Part shown: piece by piece, positions 47,217 to 55,833 of the stretch
How positions within the stretch are numbered: the stretch's first letter is position 1
How the letters are laid out: every line of letters begins with the position of its first letter
Source of the DNA: Kitasatospora aureofaciens
Lineage (GTDB): Bacteria > Actinomycetota > Actinomycetes > Streptomycetales > Streptomycetaceae
Direction of reading: 5' to 3'
DNA: 64,000 nt
Assembly (NCBI RefSeq): GCF_001188955.3
Contig: NZ_JPRF03000017.1
Coordinates: 119,756 to 183,755 of the forward strand
Translations under genes and position numbers: made by a program
Notes under the pieces: model-generated
Seen by the model: the letters and a program-made list of their open reading frames with translations, nothing else
Told to the model about the DNA's origin: nothing
Database searches by the model: none

Positions 47217-48383
47217 TTGTCCATACGTCGCAGTCTTGCCCTGGCCGGCGTCGCCGCGCTCACGTCCTCGCTGGTGCTCACCGGCGCCCAGGGCGCCATG
47301 GCCGTCGGTTCCCCCGGCACCCCGTCCGCCGCCGCCCCGTCCGCCGCCGCCCCGTCCGCCGCCGCTCAGGCCGAGCAGGCGAAGCACCAGGGCCTCGACC
47401 TCTCGGTGCGCGGTGTCCCGGACACCTTCGTCGCCGGCGGCCCCGCCCGGGTCTTCTCCTACCGGATCCAGAATTCGGCCAAGAACGACTTCGTGGCCTT
47501 CCCGCTGCTGAAGTTCAAGAACAAGGCCGGCACGCTCAAGGCCAAGGACCTCAAGGTCGAGTACCAGCTGCCGGCCGGTCTGCCCGGCGGCGGCACCTGG
47601 AAGGCCGGCTCGATCGCGCCCGGTGGCGGTGACGGCGACGACAGCGCGGTGCTGATCCTCCTCGGTGGCGTGTCCGACGGCGGCCCCGCCGACGACGCGT
47701 TGCTCTTCGTCGCCCCCGGCAAGCGGATCGACATCGACGTCCGGGTCTCCTTCACCAAGGACACCCCGCTGGGCAAGGCCGGCGTCGTACCGGTGGCCTT
47801 CGAGGCCAACGCCGACGACGAGTCCGACAACGGCCACTTCAGCTGCGACGGGATCAAGGGCGCCGGCTTCACCATCAAGGCCGGTGGCGGCAGTGGCAAG
47901 CCCACCCCGAGCCCCACCCCGACCAAGACCGGCAAGCCGAGCCCGACCGCCACCGCGTCGCCCACGACCACCGCGACGGCGACCGCCACCAGCACGCCGA
48001 CCACGCCGGCCCCGACCACGCCGGCCCCGACCACCCCCGCGCCGACCACCCCGGCCACCGGCACCGCCTCGCCGTCCGCCTCCCCGACCGGCTCGGGTTC
48101 CGGCTCCGGCGAGACCACCACCCCGGCCCCGTCCGGCGGCAGCACCGACGCCCAGCAGCCGATCGACTTCCCGGTGGACGTCCCGAAGGTCGCCCCGCCG
48201 AAGATCACCCCGGCCGTCGTGACCAAGGCCAAGACGGCCGCCTCCGACGCGGACAAGAGCCTGGCCACCACCGGTGGCGGCGATGACACCACCGCGATCG
48301 CGGCCGCCGGCGGCGCCGTCCTGGTCGCCGGTGTCGGCACCCTCGTGGTGCTGCGTCGCCGCAAGGCGGGCCAGCAGGGCTGA
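47217..48383 (+). CDS. Cell-surface protein with LAXTG sortase signal
   Basis: This 388-residue secreted protein has a signal peptide (about 1-29, SIRRSLALAGVAALTSSL, cleavage after AMA) and a globular domain (about 45-225) resembling streptomycete surface proteins of unknown function. A long Thr/Pro-rich stalk (about 225-320) follows. LATTG, a hydrophobic helix and RRRK at the C-terminus make a class-E sortase (LAXTG) wall-anchoring signal. The TTG start at 47217 is preceded by GAGG at 5 bp. GTG 47103 would add 38 non-signal-like residues and is rejected. Confidence 0.85.
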   Translation: MSIRRSLALAGVAALTSSLVLTGAQGAMAVGSPGTPSAAAPSAAAPSAAAQAEQAKHQGLDLSVRGVPDTFVAGGPARVFSYRIQNSAKNDFVAFPLLKFKNKAGTLKAKDLKVEYQLPAGLPGGGTWKAGSIAPGGGDGDDSAVLILLGGVSDGGPADDALLFVAPGKRIDIDVRVSFTKDTPLGKAGVVPVAFEANADDESDNGHFSCDGIKGAGFTIKAGGGSGKPTPSPTPTKTGKPSPTATASPTTTATATATSTPTTPAPTTPAPTTPAPTTPATGTASPSASPTGSGSGSGETTTPAPSGGSTDAQQPIDFPVDVPKVAPPKITPAVVTKAKTAASDADKSLATTGGGDDTTAIAAAGGAVLVAGVGTLVVLRRRKAGQQG

Positions 48384-48391
48384 GCCCCGAC

Positions 48392-48431
48392 CGACGGTCC
48401 CGGGCCCGGCAGGGCCGGCCCGGGGCCGTCG
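48392..48431 (+). terminator. Terminator after the LAXTG protein gene
   Basis: A 15-bp stem with one G-U pair (48392-48406 with 48417-48431) starts 9 bp past the stop. Confidence 0.85.
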
Positions 48432-48565
48432 AAGCGGGGGCTTTCCCGAGTACCCCCGTGCCGCCCGACCGTCCACGCGGACGACCACCGGGCGGCACCG
48501 GCGGTACTCCTCCGTCACATAGGATGTCCGGCCGGAGGGGGGCGGAACGGCGGGGAGAGGGACAG

Positions 48566-49792
48566 GTGCGGGGAGAACGCACGACACGGGCCACCACCGA
48601 CTACGAATCCGCGGCCGGCCGGATCGCGGGCCTGCCGCTCCGCAGACACCACGTGCTGCTGACGGCGTGGACGGTGCTCTGGTTCTTCCTGGTCGAGCCC
48701 AGCGGCGGCTTCTCCTGGCACTACCTGCGCCAGGGCGAGCAGCTGCTCTTCAGCGGGCAGCCCGACGGCGGCCTCGCGCTCTACGCCCACCACCCCGAGC
48801 TGCAGATCGGCCCGGTCAGCCTGGCCGCCGCCCGGCTCACCGCCCCGTTCTCCCCGCACGTCGGCCAGCTGGTCGCCGAGGCGGTGAGTGCCGGGCTCGG
48901 CCTGGTGATGCTGGTCCTGGTCGGCCGCACCGCCGCCCTGTACTACCTCGGCACCGGCACCAACCACCGCCGGCTCCAGCAGCGCCTGCTGATCGCCGGG
49001 CTGGCGTTCATCCCGATGTGGGTCGAGGTCTCGGTCCGCTTCGCGCACCTGGACGACGTCCTCGCGCTGTTCTTCACCGCCCTCGCCGCGCACGCCCTGG
49101 CCCGCGGCAAGCCCGTCCAGGTCGCCGTCTTCCTGGCCCTGGCGGTCGACTCCAAGCCCTGGGCGATCGCCTTCGCCCCGCTGATCCTGGCCCTGCCCCG
49201 GCCCGCCTGGCTGCGCACCGCACTCTGGTTCTGGCTCCTGGTCGCGATCGCCTGGCTGCCGTTCTACCTGGGCAACCTGGACACCCTGGCGGCCGCCAAG
49301 TTCACCATCCCCAACCAGCCCGCCTCCGCGCTGCGCTGGTTCGGGGTCACCGACCCGTCCACGCCCTGGTGGGACCGCCCGACCCAGTTCGCGCTCGGCA
49401 TCGGCCTCGGCTGCGTCGCGGTTTGGCGCGGCCGCTGGCCGGCCGTGGTGCTGCTCGGCGCGGACGCCCGGATCCTGCTCGACCCGAGCGTCTACACGTA
49501 CTACACGGCCTCGATCCTGCTCGGCACCCTGCTCTGGGACGCGGTCGGGCAGAAGCGGCTGGTCCCCTGGTGGAGCTGGATCGCGCTGGTCGCGCTGTAC
49601 GGCGGCACGCTGTTCCTGCCGTCCGACCCGGCCCGCGGCTTCGTCCGGCTCGCCTTCGTGGTGGTCTCCGCCGCGTACGTGCTGCTCTGGCCCACCCAGC
49701 AGACCCGCCGACCGCGGCCACCGGTCCGGGGTGGCGGGGACGGGCGCCGCCGGACGTCCCGGCGGCGCGAGCGGGAGCTGGTCGGCGCGTAG
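48566..49792 (+). CDS. Polytopic membrane protein, glycosyltransferase-87-like
   Basis: This 408-residue protein has about nine to ten transmembrane helices, cytoplasmic basic tails and the motif VRFAHLDDVLALFFTALAAHALARGK. In GT-C polyprenyl-sugar transferases an acidic pair in this loop (here HLDD) binds metal. The segment LALAVDSKPWAIAF further supports a GT-C/GT87-like fold. Donor and acceptor are unknown. GTG 48566 has SD GGGAGAGGGA; upstream in-frame starts lack an SD. Confidence 0.7.
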   Translation: MRGERTTRATTDYESAAGRIAGLPLRRHHVLLTAWTVLWFFLVEPSGGFSWHYLRQGEQLLFSGQPDGGLALYAHHPELQIGPVSLAAARLTAPFSPHVGQLVAEAVSAGLGLVMLVLVGRTAALYYLGTGTNHRRLQQRLLIAGLAFIPMWVEVSVRFAHLDDVLALFFTALAAHALARGKPVQVAVFLALAVDSKPWAIAFAPLILALPRPAWLRTALWFWLLVAIAWLPFYLGNLDTLAAAKFTIPNQPASALRWFGVTDPSTPWWDRPTQFALGIGLGCVAVWRGRWPAVVLLGADARILLDPSVYTYYTASILLGTLLWDAVGQKRLVPWWSWIALVALYGGTLFLPSDPARGFVRLAFVVVSAAYVLLWPTQQTRRPRPPVRGGGDGRRRTSRRRERELVGA

Positions 49793-49826
49793 GGCGTGTC
49801 TCCGGCCCGCCCGCAGGCCCCACGGC

Positions 49827-49857
49827 TTGACCCTCACGCGACGTGAGAGCGCAGGGT
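49827..49857 (+). promoter_or_regulatory. MerR-type promoter with 19-bp spacer and operator dyad
   Basis: TTGACC (-35, 49827-49832) and CAGGGT (-10-like, 49852-49857) are separated by 19 bp. That spacer contains CTCACG-CGA-CGTGAG, a perfect dyad. Over-long spacers with a central dyad are the hallmark of MerR-activated promoters. It lies directly ahead of the MerR/TipA-like gene, implying autoregulation. Confidence 0.85.
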
Positions 49858-49886
49858 GGTGGTCAGCACCAGGGAGGAGTTTCCGG

Positions 49887-50663
49887 ATGAGCGAGGACCA
49901 GGGCCACTCGGTCGGCGCCGTGGCGAAGATCGCCAAGGTGACCGTCCGCACCCTGCACCACTACGACGAGATCGGCCTGCTGTCCCCTGCGGGCCGCACC
50001 CGGGCCGGCTACCGCCGCTACGTGGACGCCGACCTCGACCGGCTGCAGCAGATCCTGTTCTACCGCGAGCTCGGATTCCCCCTGGAGGAGATCGCGGCGA
50101 TCCTGGACGACGACTCGGTCAGCCCGAGCGAGCACCTCCGGCGGCAGCACCGGCTGCTGACCGACCGGATCCGGCACCTCCAGGACCTCGCCGCCGCCGT
50201 CGAACACGCCATGGAGGCACGCAGGATGGGCATTCAGCTGACCCCGGAGGAGAAGTTCGAGATCTTCGGCGAGGGCTACCAGGAGGAGTGGGAGCAGGAG
50301 GCCGAACAGCGCTGGGGCGACACCGCGGCCTGGGCCGAGTCCCAGCGCCGCACCGGCGGCTACACCAAGGCCGACTGGCAGCGCATCCAGACCGAGATGA
50401 CCGAGCTCAACACCCGCCTGGCCGAGGCGGTCACGGCCGGCGAGCCCGCCGACGGCACCGTGGCCATGGACCTCGCCGAGGCGCACCGGCAGCACATCTG
50501 CCGGAACTTCTACGACTGCACCTTCGCCATCCACCGCGGCCTGGCCTGCCTGTACGTCTCGGACCCGCGCTGGACCACCACCTACGAGGACCTCGCACCC
50601 GGCCTGGCGCAGTGGCTGCACGACGCCATCGTGGCCAACGCCGACCGGCGCGAGCAGGCGTAG
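49887..50663 (+). CDS. TipA-like MerR-family regulator
   Basis: This 258-residue protein has a MerR winged HTH (about 9-75, VGAVAKIAKVTVRTLHHYDEIGLLSPAGRT) and a coiled-coil dimerisation helix. A TipAS-type antibiotic-recognition domain (about 125-255, GEGYQEEWEQEAEQRWGDT) follows. TipA proteins bind thiopeptides and other compounds and activate their own promoter. The visible 19-bp-spacer dyad promoter fits that. The single Cys in RNFYDCTF may correspond to the TipAS drug-binding Cys. SD AGGGAGGAG precedes ATG 49887. Confidence 0.92.
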   Translation: MSEDQGHSVGAVAKIAKVTVRTLHHYDEIGLLSPAGRTRAGYRRYVDADLDRLQQILFYRELGFPLEEIAAILDDDSVSPSEHLRRQHRLLTDRIRHLQDLAAAVEHAMEARRMGIQLTPEEKFEIFGEGYQEEWEQEAEQRWGDTAAWAESQRRTGGYTKADWQRIQTEMTELNTRLAEAVTAGEPADGTVAMDLAEAHRQHICRNFYDCTFAIHRGLACLYVSDPRWTTTYEDLAPGLAQWLHDAIVANADRREQA

Positions 50664-50688
50664 CCGCTCGGACGAGTCGCGTTGCGGC

Positions 50689-51804
50689 TCATGCCACCCC
50701 GCGCCCGAAGGAGCGCCGGTAGGCGGTCGGCGAGGTGCGCATCACCCGGCCGAAGTGGTGGCGGAAGGTCGCGGCGCTCTCGAAGCCGACCGCCGCGGCG
50801 ATCTCCTCCACCGACCCCTCCGGCGCCTCCAGCAGCGCCAGACTGGCCGCGATGCGCTGGGTGACCACCCAGCGCATCGGGCTGGTGCCGTTGCGGGCGG
50901 TGAAGTGCCGCAGGTACGAGCGGTCCGACATCCGGGCGGCCCGGGCCAGCACCGAGACGGTCAGCGGGTCGGACAGGTGGTCCAGGGCCCACTGCATGCT
51001 GCGGGCGATCCCGTCCTCGTCCTCCTCGACCGGGCGGACCGCCGCCTCGATGAACTGGGCCTGCCCGCCGTCCCGGTGCGGCGCCACCACGAAACGGCGG
51101 GCCACGCTGTTGGCCACCTTCGCGCCGTGGTCCCGGCGGACCAGGTGCAGGCACAGGTCGATGCCGGCCGCGCTGCCCGCGCTGGTCAGCACGTCGCCGT
51201 TGTCCACGTACAGCACGTCCGGGTTGACGCGGACCCGCGGGTGGCGCTGCTGGAGCAGTTCGGCGTACCGCCAGTGGGTGGTCGCCTCCTTGTCGTCCAG
51301 CAGCCCGGCGGCGGCCAGCGCGAAGGCGCCGGAGCAGATCGAGACGATCCGGGCGCCGCGCTCGTGCGCCGTCCGCAGCGCCTCGACCAGACCGGGGGAG
51401 ACCTCGCCGCTGAAGGCGTTGCGCACCCCGGGGATGACGACGGTGTCGGCCGCCGCGAGGTCGTCCAGGCCGTGCCGGGCCGTCAGCGCGAAGCCGCCGA
51501 CCGCGTCCAGGGCCGCCCCGGGGCGGTCGGCGCACACCTTCAGGCCGTACCAGGGCGCCGCCAGCAGCCCGCCCAGCTCGGGCCGCGCCAGTCCGAACAC
51601 CTCGACCACCACGCCGAGTTCGAACGGTGCCATGCCCTCGAAGGCGTACACCGCGACGTCGTGCACGGGCTCCGGGCGCCGGCCGATGGTGACGGCCACC
51701 GGGCGCGACCGGGCGGCCCGGCCCTCGGCGCTCGGCCCGGCGGGCGGCTCGGCGCTCTGTCCTGCGATCTGCCCTGCGATCTGCTCGGCGGTCGGCTCGG
51801 CCAT
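50689..51804 (-). CDS. GlxA-type AraC-family transcriptional regulator
   Basis: This 371-residue protein has an N-terminal DJ-1/PfpI-like domain (about 50-215, with VHDVAVYAFEGMAPFELGVVVEVF and IVSICSGAFALAAAGLL; Cys in the elbow). Two C-terminal AraC HTH motifs (about 270-365) follow. Such regulators sense small metabolites via a non-enzymatic DJ-1 fold. ATG 51804 was chosen because it follows GGGGGTTCCGC. The frame stays open for 95 codons upstream but lacks coding bias. The 235 bp up to the divergent sigma gene hold no other gene. Confidence 0.88.
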   Translation of the reverse strand: MAEPTAEQIAGQIAGQSAEPPAGPSAEGRAARSRPVAVTIGRRPEPVHDVAVYAFEGMAPFELGVVVEVFGLARPELGGLLAAPWYGLKVCADRPGAALDAVGGFALTARHGLDDLAAADTVVIPGVRNAFSGEVSPGLVEALRTAHERGARIVSICSGAFALAAAGLLDDKEATTHWRYAELLQQRHPRVRVNPDVLYVDNGDVLTSAGSAAGIDLCLHLVRRDHGAKVANSVARRFVVAPHRDGGQAQFIEAAVRPVEEDEDGIARSMQWALDHLSDPLTVSVLARAARMSDRSYLRHFTARNGTSPMRWVVTQRIAASLALLEAPEGSVEEIAAAVGFESAATFRHHFGRVMRTSPTAYRRSFGRGVA

Positions 51805-52039
51805 GCGGAACCCCCTGCTCACGGGTGGCGGAATCCCGGTGAGTGTAGCCGTTGCGGCCACCCCGGAGGTTTCTGCGAACTCCCCTGCAACCTCCCCCCG
51901 TCCCACACGTCCATCAGTACGGGGGCGGAGGGAACCGGGCCGCAGGCGGCTGCGAGGATCTCCGCGATCAGGACCTTGATCAGTGCCTGACGGTCCGGCG
52001 TGCACGCCGTCACCGTCCCGGGGGAAAGCGGAACCGTAC

Positions 52040-52744
52040 ATGTCCATGGCCATCGGGCCGTTCGCCGCGTCACGGCGGGGGCGCGGCATCTCCGTCGGCG
52101 GAGTTCGCGGAGTTCGCGGACTGCGCGGAGTGGTCGTCGCGCTGTTCGGCGCGCAGGAGGCCGGCGAGCCGGACTACGCGCTCTCCACCGACCAGCAGGC
52201 GGCCCAGCGCCGCTCCGGCTTCCGGCTGCTGCGCGGCGGCCGCAAGCCCGCGGAGGACCGGCCCACCCTGACCGACCTGTACCACGCCCACCGGCTGGGA
52301 CTGGTCCGGATGGCCGTCCTGCTGGTCGACCACCAGGACCTGGCCGAGGACGTCGTGCAGGAGGCCTTCACCCAGCTCTACCAGCGCCACGGCGAACACC
52401 TGGACGACCTCGACAACGCACTCGGGTACCTGCGCACCTCGGTGGTCAACGGCGCCCGCTCGATGCTGCGCCGCCGCAGGACCGCCCGGGAGTACGTGCC
52501 CCCGCACGAGGCCGACGCCCCCTCCGCCGAGGACCACGCGGTGCTCAACGACGAGCACCGCCGGGTGCTCGTCGCCCTGCAGGAGTTGACCCCCCGCCAG
52601 CGCGAGGTGCTGGTGCTGCGCTACTGGTCCGACATGTCGGAGGCGCAGATATCCGAGACCCTGGGCCTGTCCCGGGGCGCCGTGAAGTCCACCGCCAGTC
52701 GCGCTCTGGACGCGTTGGAAAAGCACCTGGAGAAGGTTCGATGA
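52040..52744 (+). CDS. SigE-family ECF RNA polymerase sigma factor
   Basis: This 234-residue protein has a basic, Gly-rich leader of about 75 residues. Sigma region 2 (DLYHAHRLGLVRMAVLL, EDVVQEAFTQLYQRH) and region 4 (LTPRQREVLVLRYWSDMSEAQ, ISETLGLSRGAVKSTASRAL) follow. It groups with SigE/SigK-like 50-type ECF factors of streptomycetes. The ATG at 52040 has a GGGGAAAGCGG purine tract; later starts would remove the leader. It overlaps the next gene by 4 bp, and that gene encodes its membrane partner. Confidence 0.88.
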   Translation: MSMAIGPFAASRRGRGISVGGVRGVRGLRGVVVALFGAQEAGEPDYALSTDQQAAQRRSGFRLLRGGRKPAEDRPTLTDLYHAHRLGLVRMAVLLVDHQDLAEDVVQEAFTQLYQRHGEHLDDLDNALGYLRTSVVNGARSMLRRRRTAREYVPPHEADAPSAEDHAVLNDEHRRVLVALQELTPRQREVLVLRYWSDMSEAQISETLGLSRGAVKSTASRALDALEKHLEKVR

Positions 52745-54156
52745 CCGACAAGCTCCCCCGCCCGGGCGGCGGTGACGACGACGGGCTGGCCGGGACCCCG
52801 ACGGAACGGCTGCTCCGCGAGGCGATGAACGCCCGGACGTCCCTGATCACCGCCCACGACCTGCGTCCGGCCGCGCCCCCGAGGACCCGGGTGCGCCGGC
52901 TGCGCCCGGTGTACGCGGTCACCGTGCCGCTGCTCGGCCTCGCCGCCGCCGCGGCGATCGGCGTGGTCACCCTGCACGGCAGTCCGGTCGCCAAGCAGGA
53001 CGTCCCCCCGCCCCCGGCCGCCAGCCTCACGGCCTCGCCCGGTCCGACCCCCACCCCGACCCCGAGCACCAGCGCGAGTGCCGCCCCGACCGGTGACGCG
53101 CAGACCGCGGACCCGCTGGCCGACGTCACCCCGACGTCGAGCCGCTCGGCCACCGGTGCCCCGACCGGTCCGGCCACGCCGTACACCTTCCGGGGCGTCA
53201 AGCTGAAGGTGCCGGCCGGCTGGCGGGTCGCGCCCGCCGACCCGGCGGACCTCCACCTGTGCGTGCTGAGCCCGGGAGCCCCGCAGGGCGCCTCCGCGCA
53301 GAACTGCCAGCCGTACGGGGTGGACCTGGCGGTGTTCGACACCGGGTCGCCGGGCTGGCCGTCGACCGCCGACCTCGACGCGCAGAGCGGTTGGAGCCAC
53401 CAGCCCAACTGTCCGGTCTGGGGCGATCCGCATCCGCCCGCCGCGGGGGAGTCCGTCAGCAGTACGGGCCCGACGAAGAGCGCGCCCACCGTCTCCGGCC
53501 GTCCCGCGCTCAAGTCGCAGTGGCAGGTGACCTGCGGCCAGTCGCCCTTCACCGCGCAGGTCTGGGCGCTGCCCAAGGACCAGGTGTTCGTCTCGGCGGT
53601 CGGCCTCAGGGACGAGTACCAGGCCGGGCTGCAGTCGATCGTCAACAGCCTCGACGTGAGCGGCCACAGCCAGGCTCCGCAGACGACGGCGCCGCCCGGC
53701 CCGAGCGAGGTCGCGGTCAGCATCGACGGCCTCCCCACCGGCCAGCAGCTGCGGGTCGGAAGCGCGGTCGTCACCTTCTCGGTGACCTTCCGGAACGACG
53801 GCCGGAGCGCCTCCGGCCAGCTGGAGCCGCTGGTCTTCACGGACCGCTACGCAGGCACGCCGGTCGTGCCCGGCCAGCAGCTGCCCAACGACGGCAAGCT
53901 GGAGCTGCAGACCGACAGCGGCTGGATCACCAAGCCGATGTCCCCGGCCGGCGACACGTCCTACGCCACGGCGCGGGACGAGGAGCTGTTCTCGCTGGCC
54001 CCGGGGCAGAGCAGGACGCTGATCTACCGGCTGACCATGGGGCCTCGGAGCGGGCCAGGCGACATGCCGTTGCGGGCGCAGGCCGTGCTCCCGTACCACG
54101 GTGGTGACCTGACCGTGATCGCCCGCCAGGACCTCACGGTCAAGCTCGTCTGGTAG
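52741..54156 (+). CDS. Membrane-anchored extracytoplasmic protein co-encoded with the ECF sigma factor
   Basis: This 471-residue protein has a short cytoplasmic tail (about 1-57, RTSLITAHDLRPA), one transmembrane helix (about 58-80) and a Thr/Pro/Ser-rich linker (about 85-140). A large extracellular region follows with several Cys (CVLSPGAPQGASAQNC, NCPVWGD, VTCGQ) and a C-terminal Ig-like part. The 4-bp overlap with the sigma gene and the topology suggest a membrane anti-sigma factor or sensor. The cytoplasmic tail lacks a recognisable ZAS zinc motif, so this is inference. Confidence 0.75.
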   Translation: MTDKLPRPGGGDDDGLAGTPTERLLREAMNARTSLITAHDLRPAAPPRTRVRRLRPVYAVTVPLLGLAAAAAIGVVTLHGSPVAKQDVPPPPAASLTASPGPTPTPTPSTSASAAPTGDAQTADPLADVTPTSSRSATGAPTGPATPYTFRGVKLKVPAGWRVAPADPADLHLCVLSPGAPQGASAQNCQPYGVDLAVFDTGSPGWPSTADLDAQSGWSHQPNCPVWGDPHPPAAGESVSSTGPTKSAPTVSGRPALKSQWQVTCGQSPFTAQVWALPKDQVFVSAVGLRDEYQAGLQSIVNSLDVSGHSQAPQTTAPPGPSEVAVSIDGLPTGQQLRVGSAVVTFSVTFRNDGRSASGQLEPLVFTDRYAGTPVVPGQQLPNDGKLELQTDSGWITKPMSPAGDTSYATARDEELFSLAPGQSRTLIYRLTMGPRSGPGDMPLRAQAVLPYHGGDLTVIARQDLTVKLVW

Positions 54157-54161
54157 TGCGC

Positions 54162-54198
54162 AAGGGCCCGGCCCCCGTCACCGGGGAGCCGGGCCCTT
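54162..54198. terminator. Bidirectional terminator between sigma operon and aminopeptidase gene
   Basis: An 11-bp stem AAGGGCCCGGC (54162-54172) pairs with 54188-54198, between convergent genes. Confidence 0.88.
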
Positions 54199-54209
54199 CG
54201 GCGCTCGGT

Positions 54210-55709
54210 TCAGGCGAGCGAGGCCATCCACGCCTCGACGTCCTCGGAGCGGCGCGGCAGCCCCGCCGAGAGGTTCTCGTTGCCGTCCGCGGTGACCAGG
54301 ATGTCGTCCTCGATCCGGACGCCGATGCCGCGGTACTCCTCCGGCACGGTCAGGTCGTCCTGCTGGAAGTACAGGCCGGGCTCGACGGTGAGCACCATGC
54401 CGGGCACCAGCAGGGCGTCGACGTGCTCCTCGCGGCGGGAGTGGGCGCAGTCGTGGACGTCCAGGCCGAGCATGTGGCCGGTGCCGTGGAGGGTCCAGCG
54501 GCGCTGGAGGCCGAGCTCCAGGACCTTCTCGACGTCGTGGACGGAGGCGTCCAGCAGGCCCCAGGCGAGCAGCCGCTCGGCGAGGACGCGCTGCGAGGCC
54601 TCGTGGAAGTCGCGGAAGCGGGCACCCGGCCTGACCGCGGCGATGCCGGCCTCCTGGGCGTCGTACACCGCGTCGTAGATCTTCCGCTGCAGCTCGGTGA
54701 AGGTGCCGTTGATCGGCAGGGTGCGGGTGACGTCGGCGGTGTAGAGGGTGTGGGTCTCCACGCCCGCGTCCAGCAGCAGCAGCTCGCCGGGGCGCACGTC
54801 GCCGTCGTTGCGGACCCAGTGCAGGGTGGTGGCGTGCGGGCCGGCGGCGGCGATGGTGCCGTATCCGACGTCGTTGCCCTCCACCCGGGCGCGGCGCCAG
54901 AAGGTGCCCTCGATCCAGCGCTCGGAGGTGGCGACGGCCTGGCCGAGCTCGCGGACCACGTCGGTGAAGCCCTTGACGGTGGCGTCGCAGGCGGCGCGCA
55001 GCTCGCCGATCTCCCACTCGTCCTTGACCAGCCGCAGGCCGCTCAGGAACTCCTTGAGCTCGGCGTCCTTGTCGGCGTCCAGCACCTCGGCGAGCGCGGC
55101 CTCCAGGCCGGCGTCGTAGCCGCGGACGATCCGGGTCGGCACGGCGGAACCCTTGGCGCGCTCGGCCAGCTCCTCGGCGGCCTTGCGGACGTCGCGGGCC
55201 GGCAGGCCGAGCCGCTGCTCCTGCTCGCTCAGGCTGTACCGGCGGCCGACCCACAGCTCGCCGTAGCCGTCGAGCCAGAACTCGCCGTTCTCGCGGTCGG
55301 AGCGGGGCAGCAGGTAGAGCGTGAACTCGTGGCCGGCGTCGCCGGTCGGCTCGCCGACCAGCACCGCGTCCTCGGTCTGGTCACCGGTGAGGTGCACGTA
55401 CTCGCTGGCGGCGCGGAAGTTGTAGTCGGTGTCGTTGGCGCGCACCCGCAGGTTGCCCGCGGGGACGACCAGGCGCACGCCGGGGTGGGCGGCGGACAGC
55501 GCGGCGCGGCGCTCGGCCGCGTACCCGGCCTGGGCGATCGGGGCGAGGCCGTGCAGCTCGGTGTCGGCCCAGCCGGACTTCATCGAGGCGGACAGCTCGT
55601 CCGAGATCTCGCCGTAGAGGCCGTTCTTGCGGCCCTTGAACTGCGGCGGCTCCTCGCCGCCCTCGGCCTCGGGGTTCTCGGCCACCGCGGGGGTCCGGTC
55701 CTCGCTCAC
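54210..55709 (-). CDS. pepP: Xaa-Pro aminopeptidase P
   Basis: This 499-residue M24B metalloprotease cleaves N-terminal residues before Pro. It has an N-terminal prolidase domain (about 30-200) and a pita-bread catalytic domain. All five ligands are visible: Asp in LLLDAG, Asp in TADVTR, His in GTGHMLGLDVHD, Glu in VEPGLYF and Glu in VRIEDD. It starts at GTG 55709, chosen for a strong SD (AAGGAGG). ATG 55769 upstream would add 20 residues of no clear role. Confidence 0.95.
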   Translation of the reverse strand: MSEDRTPAVAENPEAEGGEEPPQFKGRKNGLYGEISDELSASMKSGWADTELHGLAPIAQAGYAAERRAALSAAHPGVRLVVPAGNLRVRANDTDYNFRAASEYVHLTGDQTEDAVLVGEPTGDAGHEFTLYLLPRSDRENGEFWLDGYGELWVGRRYSLSEQEQRLGLPARDVRKAAEELAERAKGSAVPTRIVRGYDAGLEAALAEVLDADKDAELKEFLSGLRLVKDEWEIGELRAACDATVKGFTDVVRELGQAVATSERWIEGTFWRRARVEGNDVGYGTIAAAGPHATTLHWVRNDGDVRPGELLLLDAGVETHTLYTADVTRTLPINGTFTELQRKIYDAVYDAQEAGIAAVRPGARFRDFHEASQRVLAERLLAWGLLDASVHDVEKVLELGLQRRWTLHGTGHMLGLDVHDCAHSRREEHVDALLVPGMVLTVEPGLYFQQDDLTVPEEYRGIGVRIEDDILVTADGNENLSAGLPRRSEDVEAWMASLA

Positions 55710-55833
55710 GTGCAACGCCTCCTTGGGGGTGGTACCGCCGCCCTCGGGGGAGGTGTCGGGTCGCGACACGCGCGGACGGCCGTGCGTCCATGGTACGGAC
55801 GCCCGGCCGACCGCATTTCCGGGGTTCGTGCGC

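Noticed and set aside
55706..55713. Other CACGTG cores (17053, 32107, 55706) as extra parS sites
   Set aside because: They lack the flanking GTTT/AAAC arms of the ParB consensus.
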